Position numbers and translations under genes: made by a program. From NCBI RefSeq assembly GCF_009905545.1, contig NZ_JAAALB010000006.1, positions 62,001 through 126,000 of the forward strand: a stretch of 64,000 nucleotides of DNA, read 5' to 3'. Each line of letters starts with the position of its first letter. Positions within the stretch are counted from its first letter, which is position 1. This DNA comes from Cellulophaga sp. BC115SP (GTDB lineage: Bacteria; Bacteroidota; Bacteroidia; Cytophagales; Spirosomataceae). Of this stretch, positions 26,824 to 35,957 are shown in pieces. Under the pieces are notes generated by a model that worked only from the letters and a program-made list of their open reading frames with translations, searched no databases and had not been told where the DNA came from.

Positions 26824-29169
26824 TTGAATGATATGAATAACCTAGAGTATTATTTGCAATATCAAGACTATTTTTGGGAATGGGATGTTGACTCCACTAT
26901 CGGGCAACTTTGTATTTCTATGCCTCATGGTGATACGATTATCTATGAAGAACAACTCATTGAAACCCTCAGAGTACTATCAAAAACAGGCATTCCTCGC
27001 TTGGGTACACTATTGTTGTTATTCATCGCAACAAGCGCAAATGGTCAGCAAAACATTGACAAGCTCTATTATCAGTTTTTAAAACTTGACAATGGACTGC
27101 ACGGTAACAATATTGTCGGTGATGCTATTAAGTTCTTACGTCTTGTCTCCAAACTACCCGCAAATCTAAAAAGAGGTAGTCAACGGATATTGGTTCTTCA
27201 GCAACTCTTGGAAGGTAGCCACAACAATTATGCAATCAAGAAATCTATTAGCATATTTAATAGCTTGGGGTACTTTTGTAAAAGCCAAAACCATTTTCCA
27301 GAAAAACAACCTTTAAGCAGTAGCATCTTTGAAAAAGATGTTCGCCCCATTGCACTTCTACTAAAAAAATATCCTAATGCTGAAAGTATTATAGCCAAAC
27401 TAAGCAATATCCAAGAGATTAACCTTGAGGATTTTGAGCAAGAAATCGAACAGTCAAATGATAACCATACAGTAGATTGGCATGAAGAGCTATTATCGAA
27501 TCCTAAAACTTTTCATAGCGCCGCACTAATCAAAAGCTTATGGGCAGGGTTACATATACCTTTTCAAGGAGATATTCCTAGTCAACAACCCTTGGGTGGG
27601 GTTACCGATTTGAGCAATAAAGGCAACCTTGAACGTTTACTTTTATCAGAACTTGCCCATGAGGATATAGTGCTTTTATCGAGACTAGCGCATAACGAAG
27701 CGCTTTATTTACAACGTGAACTTCCTCCACAAAACAACCCTAAAAAGCGAGTATTTTTAATAGATATTTCGATTAAAAATTGGGGAACACCCAAAACACT
27801 TGCTTTCTCTATTTGGCTGTCATTGCTCAAGCATCCAAAAGCCAAAATGTCGGCAGAATCTTTTGTCATTGGCAATGATTACACCGCCATTTCAGCCGAG
27901 AATATCGAGTCTATTATCCAAGGACTTGACCTCCTCGATTATTCGCTTCATGCTGGCAATGGTATAAAAAAGTTTTTCGATACTCAATCATTCAAGAAGT
28001 CTCAACAAGAAATCTTCTATATTTCGAACAAAGCATCGACCGCATATCCAGCTATGCAAAAAGAATTGTCGTTGGTTGCACCGATGATTAACTACTGGAT
28101 TTATGTAACTGCTGAAGGGAAAATAGAGATTCATTATCAGCAAAACAAAGGTCTTAAGCCAGTACAAGAGCTCTTGTTACCCTTGAAATCACTTTGGGAA
28201 AAAACACCACCCATTAGTAAGCAGACCACACCTCAAAAGAGAGAGCGAAACAGCAATGCCTATCCAATATTGATACCTCCTCAGCCTCAATTGGCACGTT
28301 TCACCTTCAAGGCAAAAGATGGCAATACCTATTTTATTGTTGCCAATGCCCTTTGTAAAGCGCTAGACGAAAACAAAGGTTGGGAAGTTTTACTTGATCG
28401 TAAGGAAATGGCAGAATCCTATGCCCTAGGAATCAATATGTCAAATGAGGTGATACTGCTGGCTTTTGTACTTGCACAGCATTCACATAAGAAATTAAGT
28501 ATTTACAATATCAATACAGGATATTGGGGCTCAACAGGACTTGCCAGTTTTAAATGGAAAAACCTCTTTTTTGATGGAAATCATTTCTACATGATACAGA
28601 AAAACATGAAGTACACTTATGTGTTAGAGAACGGAGAATCACCTCAAACTGGCGCTATAAAAATCGAGACATCTACAGTAGAAACAAATGATTTTGAGAC
28701 AACCAAAAAAGTAAATATTCAAGCTAAAAAATCAGAGACAAAGTCCAGTGTTAACTTTCTTAAAAACATTACTGAGGTAGGTATTAGTAAGGAAAATAAA
28801 ATTTTATTAAACAGACATAGCTTGTATTTTGATGATAATAATAGAGTTACTATCCAATCAAGCCTATCGACAACCATGCATCTAACTGCCCAAGCGATAA
28901 AGAATGGCATTTTTGAGTTTCCGAATGGCGCTAGAATCCACACCAATACATTTGGATTATGTATTCTGGAAAATACAGCTCAGAATCAGATTATTTACTT
29001 TCCTACAGTGATGGAAGAACCTATTGCCATGAGTACCAAAGAGGATTGTTGTGGCAATACTTCCTTTTTACCCAACCTGCCACTCAAGAAACTAGAGGTA
29101 AAGGATTTTAGGAAAAAATATATAGATACATTTATTCAAGATATCATTAACCATGGAACTACGACTTAA
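26824..29169 (+). CDS. large vWA-like protein with C-terminal beta-rich (bpX/propeller-like) region
   Basis: 781 residues with three visible parts. Residues 1-270 are helical and unassigned. Residues about 300-420 look like a von Willebrand A-type fold: RVFLIDISIKNWGTPKTLAF starts with D314, an alternating strand-helix pattern follows, and a downstream FYISN strand is present. The MIDAS signature is degenerate: DxSxK instead of DxSxS. Residues about 480-760 are strand-rich with repeated Trp/Tyr/Gly motifs (GNTYFIVANALCKAL, KLSIYNINTGYWGSTG, NLFFDGNHFYMIQ), consistent with a beta-propeller-like domain. In MoxR systems the vWA partner docks on the ATPase ring. It overlaps the last gene of the operon by 17 bp. 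Confidence 0.75.
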   Translation: MNDMNNLEYYLQYQDYFWEWDVDSTIGQLCISMPHGDTIIYEEQLIETLRVLSKTGIPRLGTLLLLFIATSANGQQNIDKLYYQFLKLDNGLHGNNIVGDAIKFLRLVSKLPANLKRGSQRILVLQQLLEGSHNNYAIKKSISIFNSLGYFCKSQNHFPEKQPLSSSIFEKDVRPIALLLKKYPNAESIIAKLSNIQEINLEDFEQEIEQSNDNHTVDWHEELLSNPKTFHSAALIKSLWAGLHIPFQGDIPSQQPLGGVTDLSNKGNLERLLLSELAHEDIVLLSRLAHNEALYLQRELPPQNNPKKRVFLIDISIKNWGTPKTLAFSIWLSLLKHPKAKMSAESFVIGNDYTAISAENIESIIQGLDLLDYSLHAGNGIKKFFDTQSFKKSQQEIFYISNKASTAYPAMQKELSLVAPMINYWIYVTAEGKIEIHYQQNKGLKPVQELLLPLKSLWEKTPPISKQTTPQKRERNSNAYPILIPPQPQLARFTFKAKDGNTYFIVANALCKALDENKGWEVLLDRKEMAESYALGINMSNEVILLAFVLAQHSHKKLSIYNINTGYWGSTGLASFKWKNLFFDGNHFYMIQKNMKYTYVLENGESPQTGAIKIETSTVETNDFETTKKVNIQAKKSETKSSVNFLKNITEVGISKENKILLNRHSLYFDDNNRVTIQSSLSTTMHLTAQAIKNGIFEFPNGARIHTNTFGLCILENTAQNQIIYFPTVMEEPIAMSTKEDCCGNTSFLPNLPLKKLEVKDFRKKYIDTFIQDIINHGTTT

Positions 29170-30859
29170 GCCTCACCAACAAAATCTGTATCCCAAGGCA
29201 GGTTTGTTAATTGCTGGAAGTGCTATTAAATCTTGGCTTTTTGAGCTCCAAGCCTTAGGATTAAGTCTTGAAAACATCACCTGTTTTCCCATTCCTGATG
29301 CTATACCCAATAGTCTTTGGGGATGTTTGGTGATTATTCCCGAACAGCATTTTCCAATAGATATTCGTCAGCATCAAATTATCTATCGGGCATTTAACAA
29401 AGTATATATCCCAGAAAAGTCAACAGTATTCCCTTCACTCACAGAAGAGGATGCCTGCTTTTTATTTTCTCGTATGTCTGTTTTGATACATCCTTACTTA
29501 GGATTTATCGAACTTTCAGTACCTATCAATTGGATAGAAATAGTACAAACTCCTGATTTGTGGGAGACTGAACCAATAACTCCTGCCAATAGCCTGACTT
29601 TACCTAGTAGAATTAAAACATTATTGCTAAACCCCTCAGAAAGTCCAGACGAAATTATTTCACGATTAGAAACACAACCAACACCAGAAAAATCGCTGTT
29701 AGACAAACCTCTGAACATTTTTGAAAAAGCATTATTACTGTTCTACAAAATCATTATCTCTATTGCGTCGAATATGTTGCTAAGTTTTAAGGCTACCTCA
29801 GCTAACGATAACGCAAAACAGCTTTTGCGCAAAACCAAAGAGGATTCTTTGTTGTCGAAAATGCTAGACCACTTTAACTCATTAGAAAATCGTAAACAAA
29901 AATATCTTGATAAACTGTTTGATTTATTAGCCCAAAATCCCTTGGAAGCGCTCAAATATGCCATTCCTATCGACGATGGCACCCATAGAGGTTCTGAGAA
30001 TAATGGCTCATTAGGATTTTCGAAATATCGTGATTCACTTTCATTATTTGGCAATAACACACATGCGCATGGTGGAGGAAGTTTAAATATAAACGACAGT
30101 AGTATCGAACGATTACGAAGACAATATCGTGAAACAGCAGAACAGCTCATCCGTGAAGAAAAGTACACAGAAGCAGCCTTTGTTTACCTGAAATTATTGA
30201 AAGAATATTATTTAGCGGCTCAAACATTGGAGAAGGGCGAAAAATATCAAGAAGCAGCTTCTATCTATATTAAATACCTCAAAAACTATCATCAAGCCGC
30301 TATTTGCTACGAAAAAGCTAACCTTATATATAAAGCGATAGAATACTACATAAAAACAGAGCAATATGAAAAAGTAGGAGATTTATATACTAAACTCGAG
30401 AAGCATGATGAAGCGATATTGTATTATCAAAAAGTGGCAGAGAATTACCATATCGCAGGTCAATTGGTAAAAGCATCTTTGGTTTACAAAAATAAGATGC
30501 ACATGTTCAATAGAGCTCAAGCCATTCTGTGGGAAGGTTGGGAAAAAAATCAAGACGCGTTTAATTGTCTTGGTTTATATTTCAGTAATATACCTGATGA
30601 TACTGTATGTTGGCAGAAACTTCAGCAAGTATCCGCTTCATTAACCAACAAACAGTATCATTCCTTTTTAGATTTACTTAAAAATGTCTTTAAAAACCGT
30701 TTGGAGCTTCAACCCAACATCAAAGAGTTAGCCTATGAAATTATTTCAACGCAACTTAAAAATGACTCAAGCATAAGCACCTACCTTTCTTTTTTTGTAC
30801 CTAATGACCCACTTTTGATAAAAGATACTATCAGATTCAGATTAAATTACCGATTTTAA
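29153..30859 (+). CDS. TPR/SEL-like helical-repeat protein, last gene of the ternary operon
   Basis: 568 residues. Residues 1-145 are a beta-rich domain of unknown type (RLKPHQQNLYPKAGLLIAGS), followed by a helical linker with a short hydrophobic patch near 200. From about 325 to 450 there are at least five degenerate ~18-20-residue helical repeats of the form YxEAAxxYxK (TEAAFVYLKLLKEYYLAAQT, EAASIYIKYLKNYHQAAICY), which should build a TPR-like solenoid for protein binding. The final ~110 residues are helical. As the last gene of the five-gene operon it may be the substrate-recognition or effector-scaffolding part. It ends about 160 bp before the promoter of the second tRNA-Asp. Confidence 0.7.
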   Translation: MELRLKPHQQNLYPKAGLLIAGSAIKSWLFELQALGLSLENITCFPIPDAIPNSLWGCLVIIPEQHFPIDIRQHQIIYRAFNKVYIPEKSTVFPSLTEEDACFLFSRMSVLIHPYLGFIELSVPINWIEIVQTPDLWETEPITPANSLTLPSRIKTLLLNPSESPDEIISRLETQPTPEKSLLDKPLNIFEKALLLFYKIIISIASNMLLSFKATSANDNAKQLLRKTKEDSLLSKMLDHFNSLENRKQKYLDKLFDLLAQNPLEALKYAIPIDDGTHRGSENNGSLGFSKYRDSLSLFGNNTHAHGGGSLNINDSSIERLRRQYRETAEQLIREEKYTEAAFVYLKLLKEYYLAAQTLEKGEKYQEAASIYIKYLKNYHQAAICYEKANLIYKAIEYYIKTEQYEKVGDLYTKLEKHDEAILYYQKVAENYHIAGQLVKASLVYKNKMHMFNRAQAILWEGWEKNQDAFNCLGLYFSNIPDDTVCWQKLQQVSASLTNKQYHSFLDLLKNVFKNRLELQPNIKELAYEIISTQLKNDSSISTYLSFFVPNDPLLIKDTIRFRLNYRF

Positions 30860-31020
30860 AAGTATAAATTCTGTCTAAAAAGGTGCATTTTAGGCCTATT
30901 TAGCACCACTTTAATTTTTTTTATAAAAAATTTCAAATTTTTTCATTTTCATTTTATTCAGATAATGAGATAGTTATGACAACCATTACAAAAAACTTTT
31001 CAGAAAGTACTTGAAGTGAG
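30860..31020. other. A+T-rich gap between the ternary operon and tRNA-Asp copy 2
   Basis: About 160 bp with long A and T runs, including TTTAATTTTTTTTATAAAAAA. No gene, attachment-site core or integrase remnant is visible. Confidence 0.5.
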
Positions 31021-31051
31021 TTTGCATTGTAAGAAATAAGTACTAATTTTG
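31021..31051 (+). promoter_or_regulatory. promoter of tRNA-Asp copy 2
   Basis: TTTG at 31021-31024, a 19-bp spacer and TAATTTTG at 31044-31051: an exact match to the Bacteroidota TTTG-N19-TAnnTTTG consensus. Confidence 0.85.
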
Positions 31052-31063
31052 CATCAACAAAAC

Positions 31064-31137
31064 GGTTTGGTAGTTCAGTTGGTTAGAATACATGCCTGTC
31101 ACGCATGGGGTCGCGGGTTCGAGTCCCGTCCAGACCG
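31064..31137 (+). tRNA. tRNA-Asp (GTC), copy 2
   Basis: 74 nt with the same sequence as the gene at 9390-9463: the same GTC anticodon, acceptor and T arm. The promoter -7 box, the terminator stem and the two flanks outside them allow comparison; the leader between promoter and tRNA differs in length (12 versus 46 bp), so this looks like a gene duplicate rather than a bare attachment site. Confidence 0.97.
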
Positions 31138-31170
31138 CAAAAGCTCAGAAATTTTTTCTGAGCTTTTTTA
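31138..31170 (+). terminator. terminator of tRNA-Asp copy 2
   Basis: AAAGCTCAGAA and TTCTGAGCTTT arms plus a T-run, the same stem as at 9465-9496. Confidence 0.85.
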
Positions 31171-31417
31171 TTATATTGTTATTTTCTTTTTCAGCGATAG
31201 ACATTATTATTCTACGTATTTTATATTTAATTCATTGTTCTTTTTTTTCTAGCTAGGTTTCAATAATTTTATGTTAGAAAAATATTAAAATCTATTTTTT
31301 ACCGCTACCCTTCAATACAATAAAGCGTCCTTTTGATTTCTTCTTTCACATAGGACGTAACTATTACACAACATTGATTCATTTGATAATACAATCGCAA
31401 TAACACATTTATTGTCG

Positions 31418-31449
31418 TTTGTTGGTATTGCTTACCCATTTTATCTTTG
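31418..31449 (+). promoter_or_regulatory. promoter of the LytTR regulator gene
   Basis: TTTG at 31418-31421, a 20-bp spacer and TATCTTTG at 31442-31449. It lies about 50 bp before the ATG at 31501 and shows that a possible upstream start at 31447 cannot be used. Confidence 0.7.
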
Positions 31450-31500
31450 TTCACATTGGCATATTTGTACCGTCATCTATGCTATTATAGTTGTGTAATT

Positions 31501-32202
31501 ATGAATAACAATGCTTACCTCCTCATTAATCCGCTAAAAGAGTCGTCACTTGATTTAGCAAACAAAATCAAAAAACATACCTCAGGAAAGGTATTTTTGG
31601 CGCCAAATATCGCTGCAGCTCAATTGTACCTACAACAAGAATTGTTTGATGCGATTTTTCTTACTTTAACAAACGATCAAGATATTCAGTCTCTGATTTA
31701 CCAGTTACCGTCCAGTATTCCTATTGTGGTGGTTAGCCCTATCAAAGAATTGGCTTCATCAGCTTATGAGTACGAAAATATCGTCGACTTTTTGCTCCAA
31801 CCTTCTTGTGAGGCGCGTGTATGGAGAGCTTTGAATAGAGCTCAATACACTCCTATTTTATCAAATACTCGTATTGAAGATAGCTATGCTTTTATACGAT
31901 CTGAAACTCAAATACTTAAATTTAATTTTAATGAGATTGAGTATTTCTCTGCGTTTGGTAGCTATTCAAAGGTTCATACCAAAAACAACGTTCATATTGT
32001 TAATGAGTCTATCGAAGGCTTGATGAATATTCTCCCAAGCGGTGTTTTTAGAAGAGTTCACTATGCTTATCTGATCAATATCTATAAAATAACAGCAGTG
32101 GATTCGAGAAGCTTTTTTGTTTATGACCGAGATATTCCAATTGGAAAATCATACCAAAAATCGATCAACTTCCTTTTCAATGTAAAAGCCCTATTTGTAT
32201 AA
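31501..32202 (+). CDS. LytTR-domain regulator with a pseudo-receiver domain
   Basis: 233 residues from the ATG at 31501; an in-frame start at 31447 overlaps the promoter and is rejected. The C-terminal half (about 128-230) is a LytTR DNA-binding domain, with IEYFSAFGSYSKVHTKN, SIEGLMNILPSGVFRRVHYA and the DIPIGKSYQ end. The N-terminal ~120 residues follow the strand/helix rhythm of a response-regulator receiver, but the site of the phospho-accepting Asp is occupied by Thr in FDAIFLTLTND. It is therefore probably not controlled by classical phosphotransfer. No histidine kinase is adjacent. A strong hairpin follows the stop codon. Confidence 0.8.
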   Translation: MNNNAYLLINPLKESSLDLANKIKKHTSGKVFLAPNIAAAQLYLQQELFDAIFLTLTNDQDIQSLIYQLPSSIPIVVVSPIKELASSAYEYENIVDFLLQPSCEARVWRALNRAQYTPILSNTRIEDSYAFIRSETQILKFNFNEIEYFSAFGSYSKVHTKNNVHIVNESIEGLMNILPSGVFRRVHYAYLINIYKITAVDSRSFFVYDRDIPIGKSYQKSINFLFNVKALFV

Positions 32203-32230
32203 ATTTTAATGCCAATAGCATTAATACTTA

Positions 32231-32277
32231 AAAATGGTTAGGAATACCTTCAAATTGAAGTACTCCTAACCATTTTT
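32231..32277. terminator. bidirectional terminator between convergent genes
   Basis: Near-palindromic AAAATGGTTAGGAATACCTT with its complement, ending in CCATTTTT. The arms are about 20 bp with few mismatches. It serves the LytTR gene on the plus strand and the repeat protein on the minus strand. Confidence 0.75.
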
Positions 32278-32294
32278 AGCAATGCACAAAACCC

Positions 32295-34874
32295 TTAATT
32301 TGCAGTAATTCTAGTTTCGACAATATTATTATCCACACGGCCTTCCCCTCCCGAGCCATAAAGAATCGTTACAGTGATATTTTGGCTAGTATTGGCAGGA
32401 ATACCATCTTTTCGAGTAACAGTAAATCCTATTTTTTTAAAACTATTTTGAGGAATACTAACTCCTGGTTTTGCCATTACGGTAATAAAATTGGTATTTT
32501 CAGAAAATAACCAATCTCCATTACTGTTAGTAGCCCCTCCCATGACATTGGACGTTCCTGTGTTGATAGAATAAGTAATATCAAACCCTGAGATTTTGGT
32601 AATTCTAAATCCTGTGATATTCCCTGATACATTTTGAACATTATTTTTTTCAAAAACATTTACAACAATATCTTTTGCATTAGAGGAACCCGAAAAATCT
32701 AAGCTATTGATTTCAGTAGTTGGGGTTAAATCTGGAATTGGAGCATCTTTCCAGTCACTCGACGAGCCATCAGATACATTTGGCACACCATCGCCATCGG
32801 TGTCGCAGTTTCCTGTACAATCTATTTTGCCATCATCATCCAAATCCCAATTGGGGTTTAGCCCAGCCTCTAAAAGATCCGAAATGCCATTATTATCGCT
32901 ATCTACGTCGTAAGGGTTCGGCTTACCATCAAGGTCAGTATCGGGTGGCGTTAGCCCCAAACCCGCTGCAGCCGCTAATGGTACGCCTTGCAGATTGACA
33001 GGTCCATCTACCATCCCATCTTCATTCAAATCTATACCCAGCGTTTCGGCTACATCTCTGATACCATCATTATCACTATCTAAATCTATCCTGTTGGGTG
33101 TTCCATCTCCATCGGTATCAGCACTAAGTTGGGCGTTTTCTACGGTATCTAAAATACCATCATTATCATCGTCCAAATCTGTTACATCTGCCAAGCCATC
33201 TTTATCTGTATCCAATGGACAACCATTTGGTGCAATCCCAGCTACCAATGGACAAGCATCGACTTTATCGTTGAAAGTATCGCCATCGGTATCAGGGTTT
33301 TGGGGATTGGTAGTATTCAAATCAGGGATACCGTCATTGTTTGGGTCTATTTCCTCTTTGTTGGTGAGTCCATCGCCATCACAATCCAAGGCTTTCCACG
33401 CCAATGTTGTGGAGGCATACACTTGGTCACCAGTATTATAGCTACATCCATCTTTTGGATTGGTATTATCTAGGGTAGTTAGGGCATTGTTGTCTGTACC
33501 TGTAAGCTCCTTATAATTGGTTACGCCATCTCCATCACAGTCGGCATTCCGCCATAATGTGGAGGTATTGGCTAGTATTTGGTTGGTAGCATTGTAGCTA
33601 CACCCATCTGTATAGTTTGTTCCATCCGTTATTTCTTGAGTGTTTGAAACGCCATCACCGTCCATATCTGGATTTGATTCTCGGTAATCTGGCGTACCTG
33701 AATTGCTGAGGTCTGGGAGAGTTGGGCTGTTGGCATCCCCATAACTGGTAGATCCGTCGACTGAGACAATAATTCCGTCGGCATCAAGGTCGAGGATACT
33801 ATCTATTTTTCCGTCACCATTTAGATCCAAAGTAATAGTATTACTAATACCACTTTCGAGTAAATCTGATAAACCATCATTATCACTATCTAAATCGAGG
33901 TAATCTGCGCCTGTTGTACCATCACTATTGAGAGGAACAGGGTCGTTAGCGTCGCCCCAATTAGAGCTTCCATCGGCACTACTCATAATACCGTCAAGAT
34001 CGCTATCAGTTCCATCAACGATTCCGTCGCCATTGGCATCCACCAATGTTGCATTGCCGCTTTCGATGATGTCATTGATTCCATCATTATCACTATCTAA
34101 GTCATACGGATTTTTGCGAGTGTCTAGGTCTGTATCAGACAATATCAAACCAGTGCCAGCGCTTGCAGGTATTCCAGTTCCACCAATAATGCCATCTGCA
34201 ATTCCATCAAAATCGGTGTCGATACCACCTCCCTCGATTACGTCATTGATACCGTCGTTATCACTATCCAAGTCGATACGGTTTGGGACACCATCTCCGT
34301 CTGTATCAGCATTAGACTGTGCATTTTCTATGGTATCCAAAATACCATCATTATCATCATCCAAATCGATGCTATCTGCTACTCCGTCGTTGTCGGTATC
34401 AAGATATACCGTGATTGAAGTTGTGCTATTGTCATTACCAGTCAAATTGCCAGTCGTTTGCGGGCCATTAAATCCTAGTGTTCCTGTGATGGTGAGCGGA
34501 CCACCGACATTTACACCAGTATAACCAACCTCGATTTGACTACAAGTCCCTGGGGCAATAGGAAGGGTGTTTTCTAGACGAATGGTCTGTCCATCGTTGG
34601 AGAGGACTGTCCAACCTGTAATACTGATAGGAACCACCGTCGACCCAACTAGGAGGCTTGGAAAGCTAATAAGGGGTCTTAGCTTATTGGCCACAGCCGT
34701 TCGGATACCACCATCGTTGTTACAAATATCAATTGTGACTCGACCAACACTAGAGCCTTTGGCTACAGCAGCGGGTTGATTCAAAATATTTATACTAACA
34801 TCTTGGGCGGCCGCTATTTCAACAATACAGCTGAAAATAGCACAGAATAATACTACTCTTGGCAAAATGTACAT
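32295..34874 (-). CDS. secreted calcium-type (thrombospondin type 3) repeat protein
   Basis: 859 residues from the Met at 34874, chosen because it starts a normal signal peptide (MYILPRVVLFCAIFSCIV, cleaved near EIAAAQ); a start at 34937 would add 21 residues. The mature protein opens with a beta-sandwich-like domain (SINILNQPAAVAKGSSVG). About 500 residues of TSP3-type repeats follow, rich in DxDxDGxxD loops such as DLDSDNDGINDVIE, which bind calcium. A block of ~110 residues near residue 160 recurs near residue 560, an internal duplication. The C-terminal ~110 residues form another beta domain. It should be a rigid, calcium-stiffened surface or secreted protein. No clear type 9 secretion C-terminal domain is seen. 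Confidence 0.85.
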   Translation of the reverse strand: MYILPRVVLFCAIFSCIVEIAAAQDVSINILNQPAAVAKGSSVGRVTIDICNNDGGIRTAVANKLRPLISFPSLLVGSTVVPISITGWTVLSNDGQTIRLENTLPIAPGTCSQIEVGYTGVNVGGPLTITGTLGFNGPQTTGNLTGNDNSTTSITVYLDTDNDGVADSIDLDDDNDGILDTIENAQSNADTDGDGVPNRIDLDSDNDGINDVIEGGGIDTDFDGIADGIIGGTGIPASAGTGLILSDTDLDTRKNPYDLDSDNDGINDIIESGNATLVDANGDGIVDGTDSDLDGIMSSADGSSNWGDANDPVPLNSDGTTGADYLDLDSDNDGLSDLLESGISNTITLDLNGDGKIDSILDLDADGIIVSVDGSTSYGDANSPTLPDLSNSGTPDYRESNPDMDGDGVSNTQEITDGTNYTDGCSYNATNQILANTSTLWRNADCDGDGVTNYKELTGTDNNALTTLDNTNPKDGCSYNTGDQVYASTTLAWKALDCDGDGLTNKEEIDPNNDGIPDLNTTNPQNPDTDGDTFNDKVDACPLVAGIAPNGCPLDTDKDGLADVTDLDDDNDGILDTVENAQLSADTDGDGTPNRIDLDSDNDGIRDVAETLGIDLNEDGMVDGPVNLQGVPLAAAAGLGLTPPDTDLDGKPNPYDVDSDNNGISDLLEAGLNPNWDLDDDGKIDCTGNCDTDGDGVPNVSDGSSSDWKDAPIPDLTPTTEINSLDFSGSSNAKDIVVNVFEKNNVQNVSGNITGFRITKISGFDITYSINTGTSNVMGGATNSNGDWLFSENTNFITVMAKPGVSIPQNSFKKIGFTVTRKDGIPANTSQNITVTILYGSGGEGRVDNNIVETRITAN

Positions 34875-34937
34875 AGTATAGATTGTGTTTGGTAAAAAAT
34901 AAATGGATGTGAATTTCCTTTTACTTGGTAGTACCAA

Positions 34938-35488
34938 ACAAGGATGCTTATGCGGCTAAGATGCGCAGATTATTGTGCGAGAGACTCTATTTAATTGGAT
35001 AACCCAATAATAATATCTACTTAGTGCGATTCGTGCTTTCTTGTTTTGATACTAGAACATCTATTTAAGCTACTGCTATTTTTGATAGGTTTTTTGTCCT
35101 TTCTGTAAACGGCAATAGGCTCAGTAAAATTAATGTGCGGTTAAGTTTACTGAACTGTTTCAAATTTTGATGTAAGGATAAAGGAAGATTACACTAGAAA
35201 TTCTTCATTGATAATAATAAAGAATAGTATTTCTCTAACAATATTCGTGCCGTAGTTATCAGCTTATATTTAAGACTTTAGTAGCTATACGTAATTACCA
35301 TTACACTTCAACAATCTTCATAAATAAGGATTTTTATCTATATCAGTAGATTGAGTATTTTTCTTGATTGAGCTTCATTTTTTAGCATAATTTTCTGAGC
35401 ATAGCGCATCTGAAGCGTCTTTTATTTTAAACAATTTCCTGATTATTGGCTTACATCATCTATCTTCACGGTAAAAAACGTTTAAAAT
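34938..35488. other. 551-bp A+T-rich intergenic region
   Basis: Region between the divergent repeat protein and the hopJ-like gene. No gene, strong hairpin or match to the window's repeat families was found. It presumably holds the two divergent promoters. Confidence 0.5.
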
Positions 35489-35827
35489 ATGTCTGTTAAT
35501 TCTCTCATTGAAAAAATAAAAACTAGCCCTGAAGCTATCGAGTTTCAGGAAGTGATTGCGGTAATCGATGCCTCGTACCAATTCCAACCAACAAAATTTC
35601 GCAATGGAAATACCGTTAATGAAGCAGGTCAAAACTCTGGTTCATGCAAGGTTTTTTCGTTTGCTAAACTCAATGGTTTGAGTCAAGAAGAAACATTGGC
35701 TTGTTTTGGCGCATTTTATCGTAACGATGTATTACAAAATCCAGAAGGTACAGACCACCAAAATATTCGCAATTTTATCGAGTTTGGCTGGGATGGTATC
35801 GAGTTTGAAGGACAAGCCTTGCAATAA
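35489..35827 (+). CDS. HopJ-family protein (type III effector HopJ-like)
   Basis: 112 residues, the full length of the HopJ family. It has no signal peptide and is presumably cytoplasmic. Recognisable phrases are FQEVIAVIDASYQFQPTKFR, AGQNSGSCKVFSFAKLNGL, ETLACFGAFYR and the C-terminal HQNIRNFIEFGWDGI. The family is named after a Pseudomonas syringae effector candidate, but it is widespread in free-living bacteria without type III secretion, so the name does not imply an effector. No function is established. A hairpin with CTGTCGGATA/TATCCGACAG arms lies between it and the next gene. Confidence 0.85.
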   Translation: MSVNSLIEKIKTSPEAIEFQEVIAVIDASYQFQPTKFRNGNTVNEAGQNSGSCKVFSFAKLNGLSQEETLACFGAFYRNDVLQNPEGTDHQNIRNFIEFGWDGIEFEGQALQ

Positions 35828-35957
35828 GCGTAGAACTGTCGGATAACGACTTTGATTACTTAATCTATTTACTCAAAGATGGTATCCGACAGCTAAATAC
35901 CTCATGAGCTTTTCAACGAAAATCCTTAAATTTGTGAATTAACGACTACCATAAGAA

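Noticed and set aside
31049-31252. Small plus-strand open frame overlapping tRNA-Asp copy 2
   Set aside because: It runs through the tRNA gene and its terminator; the tRNA explains the conservation.
32707-34779. Several plus-strand open frames opposite the TSP3-repeat gene
   Set aside because: Ser/Pro/Leu-rich antisense shadows of the DxDxDG repeats; the minus-strand gene has a signal peptide and clear repeats.
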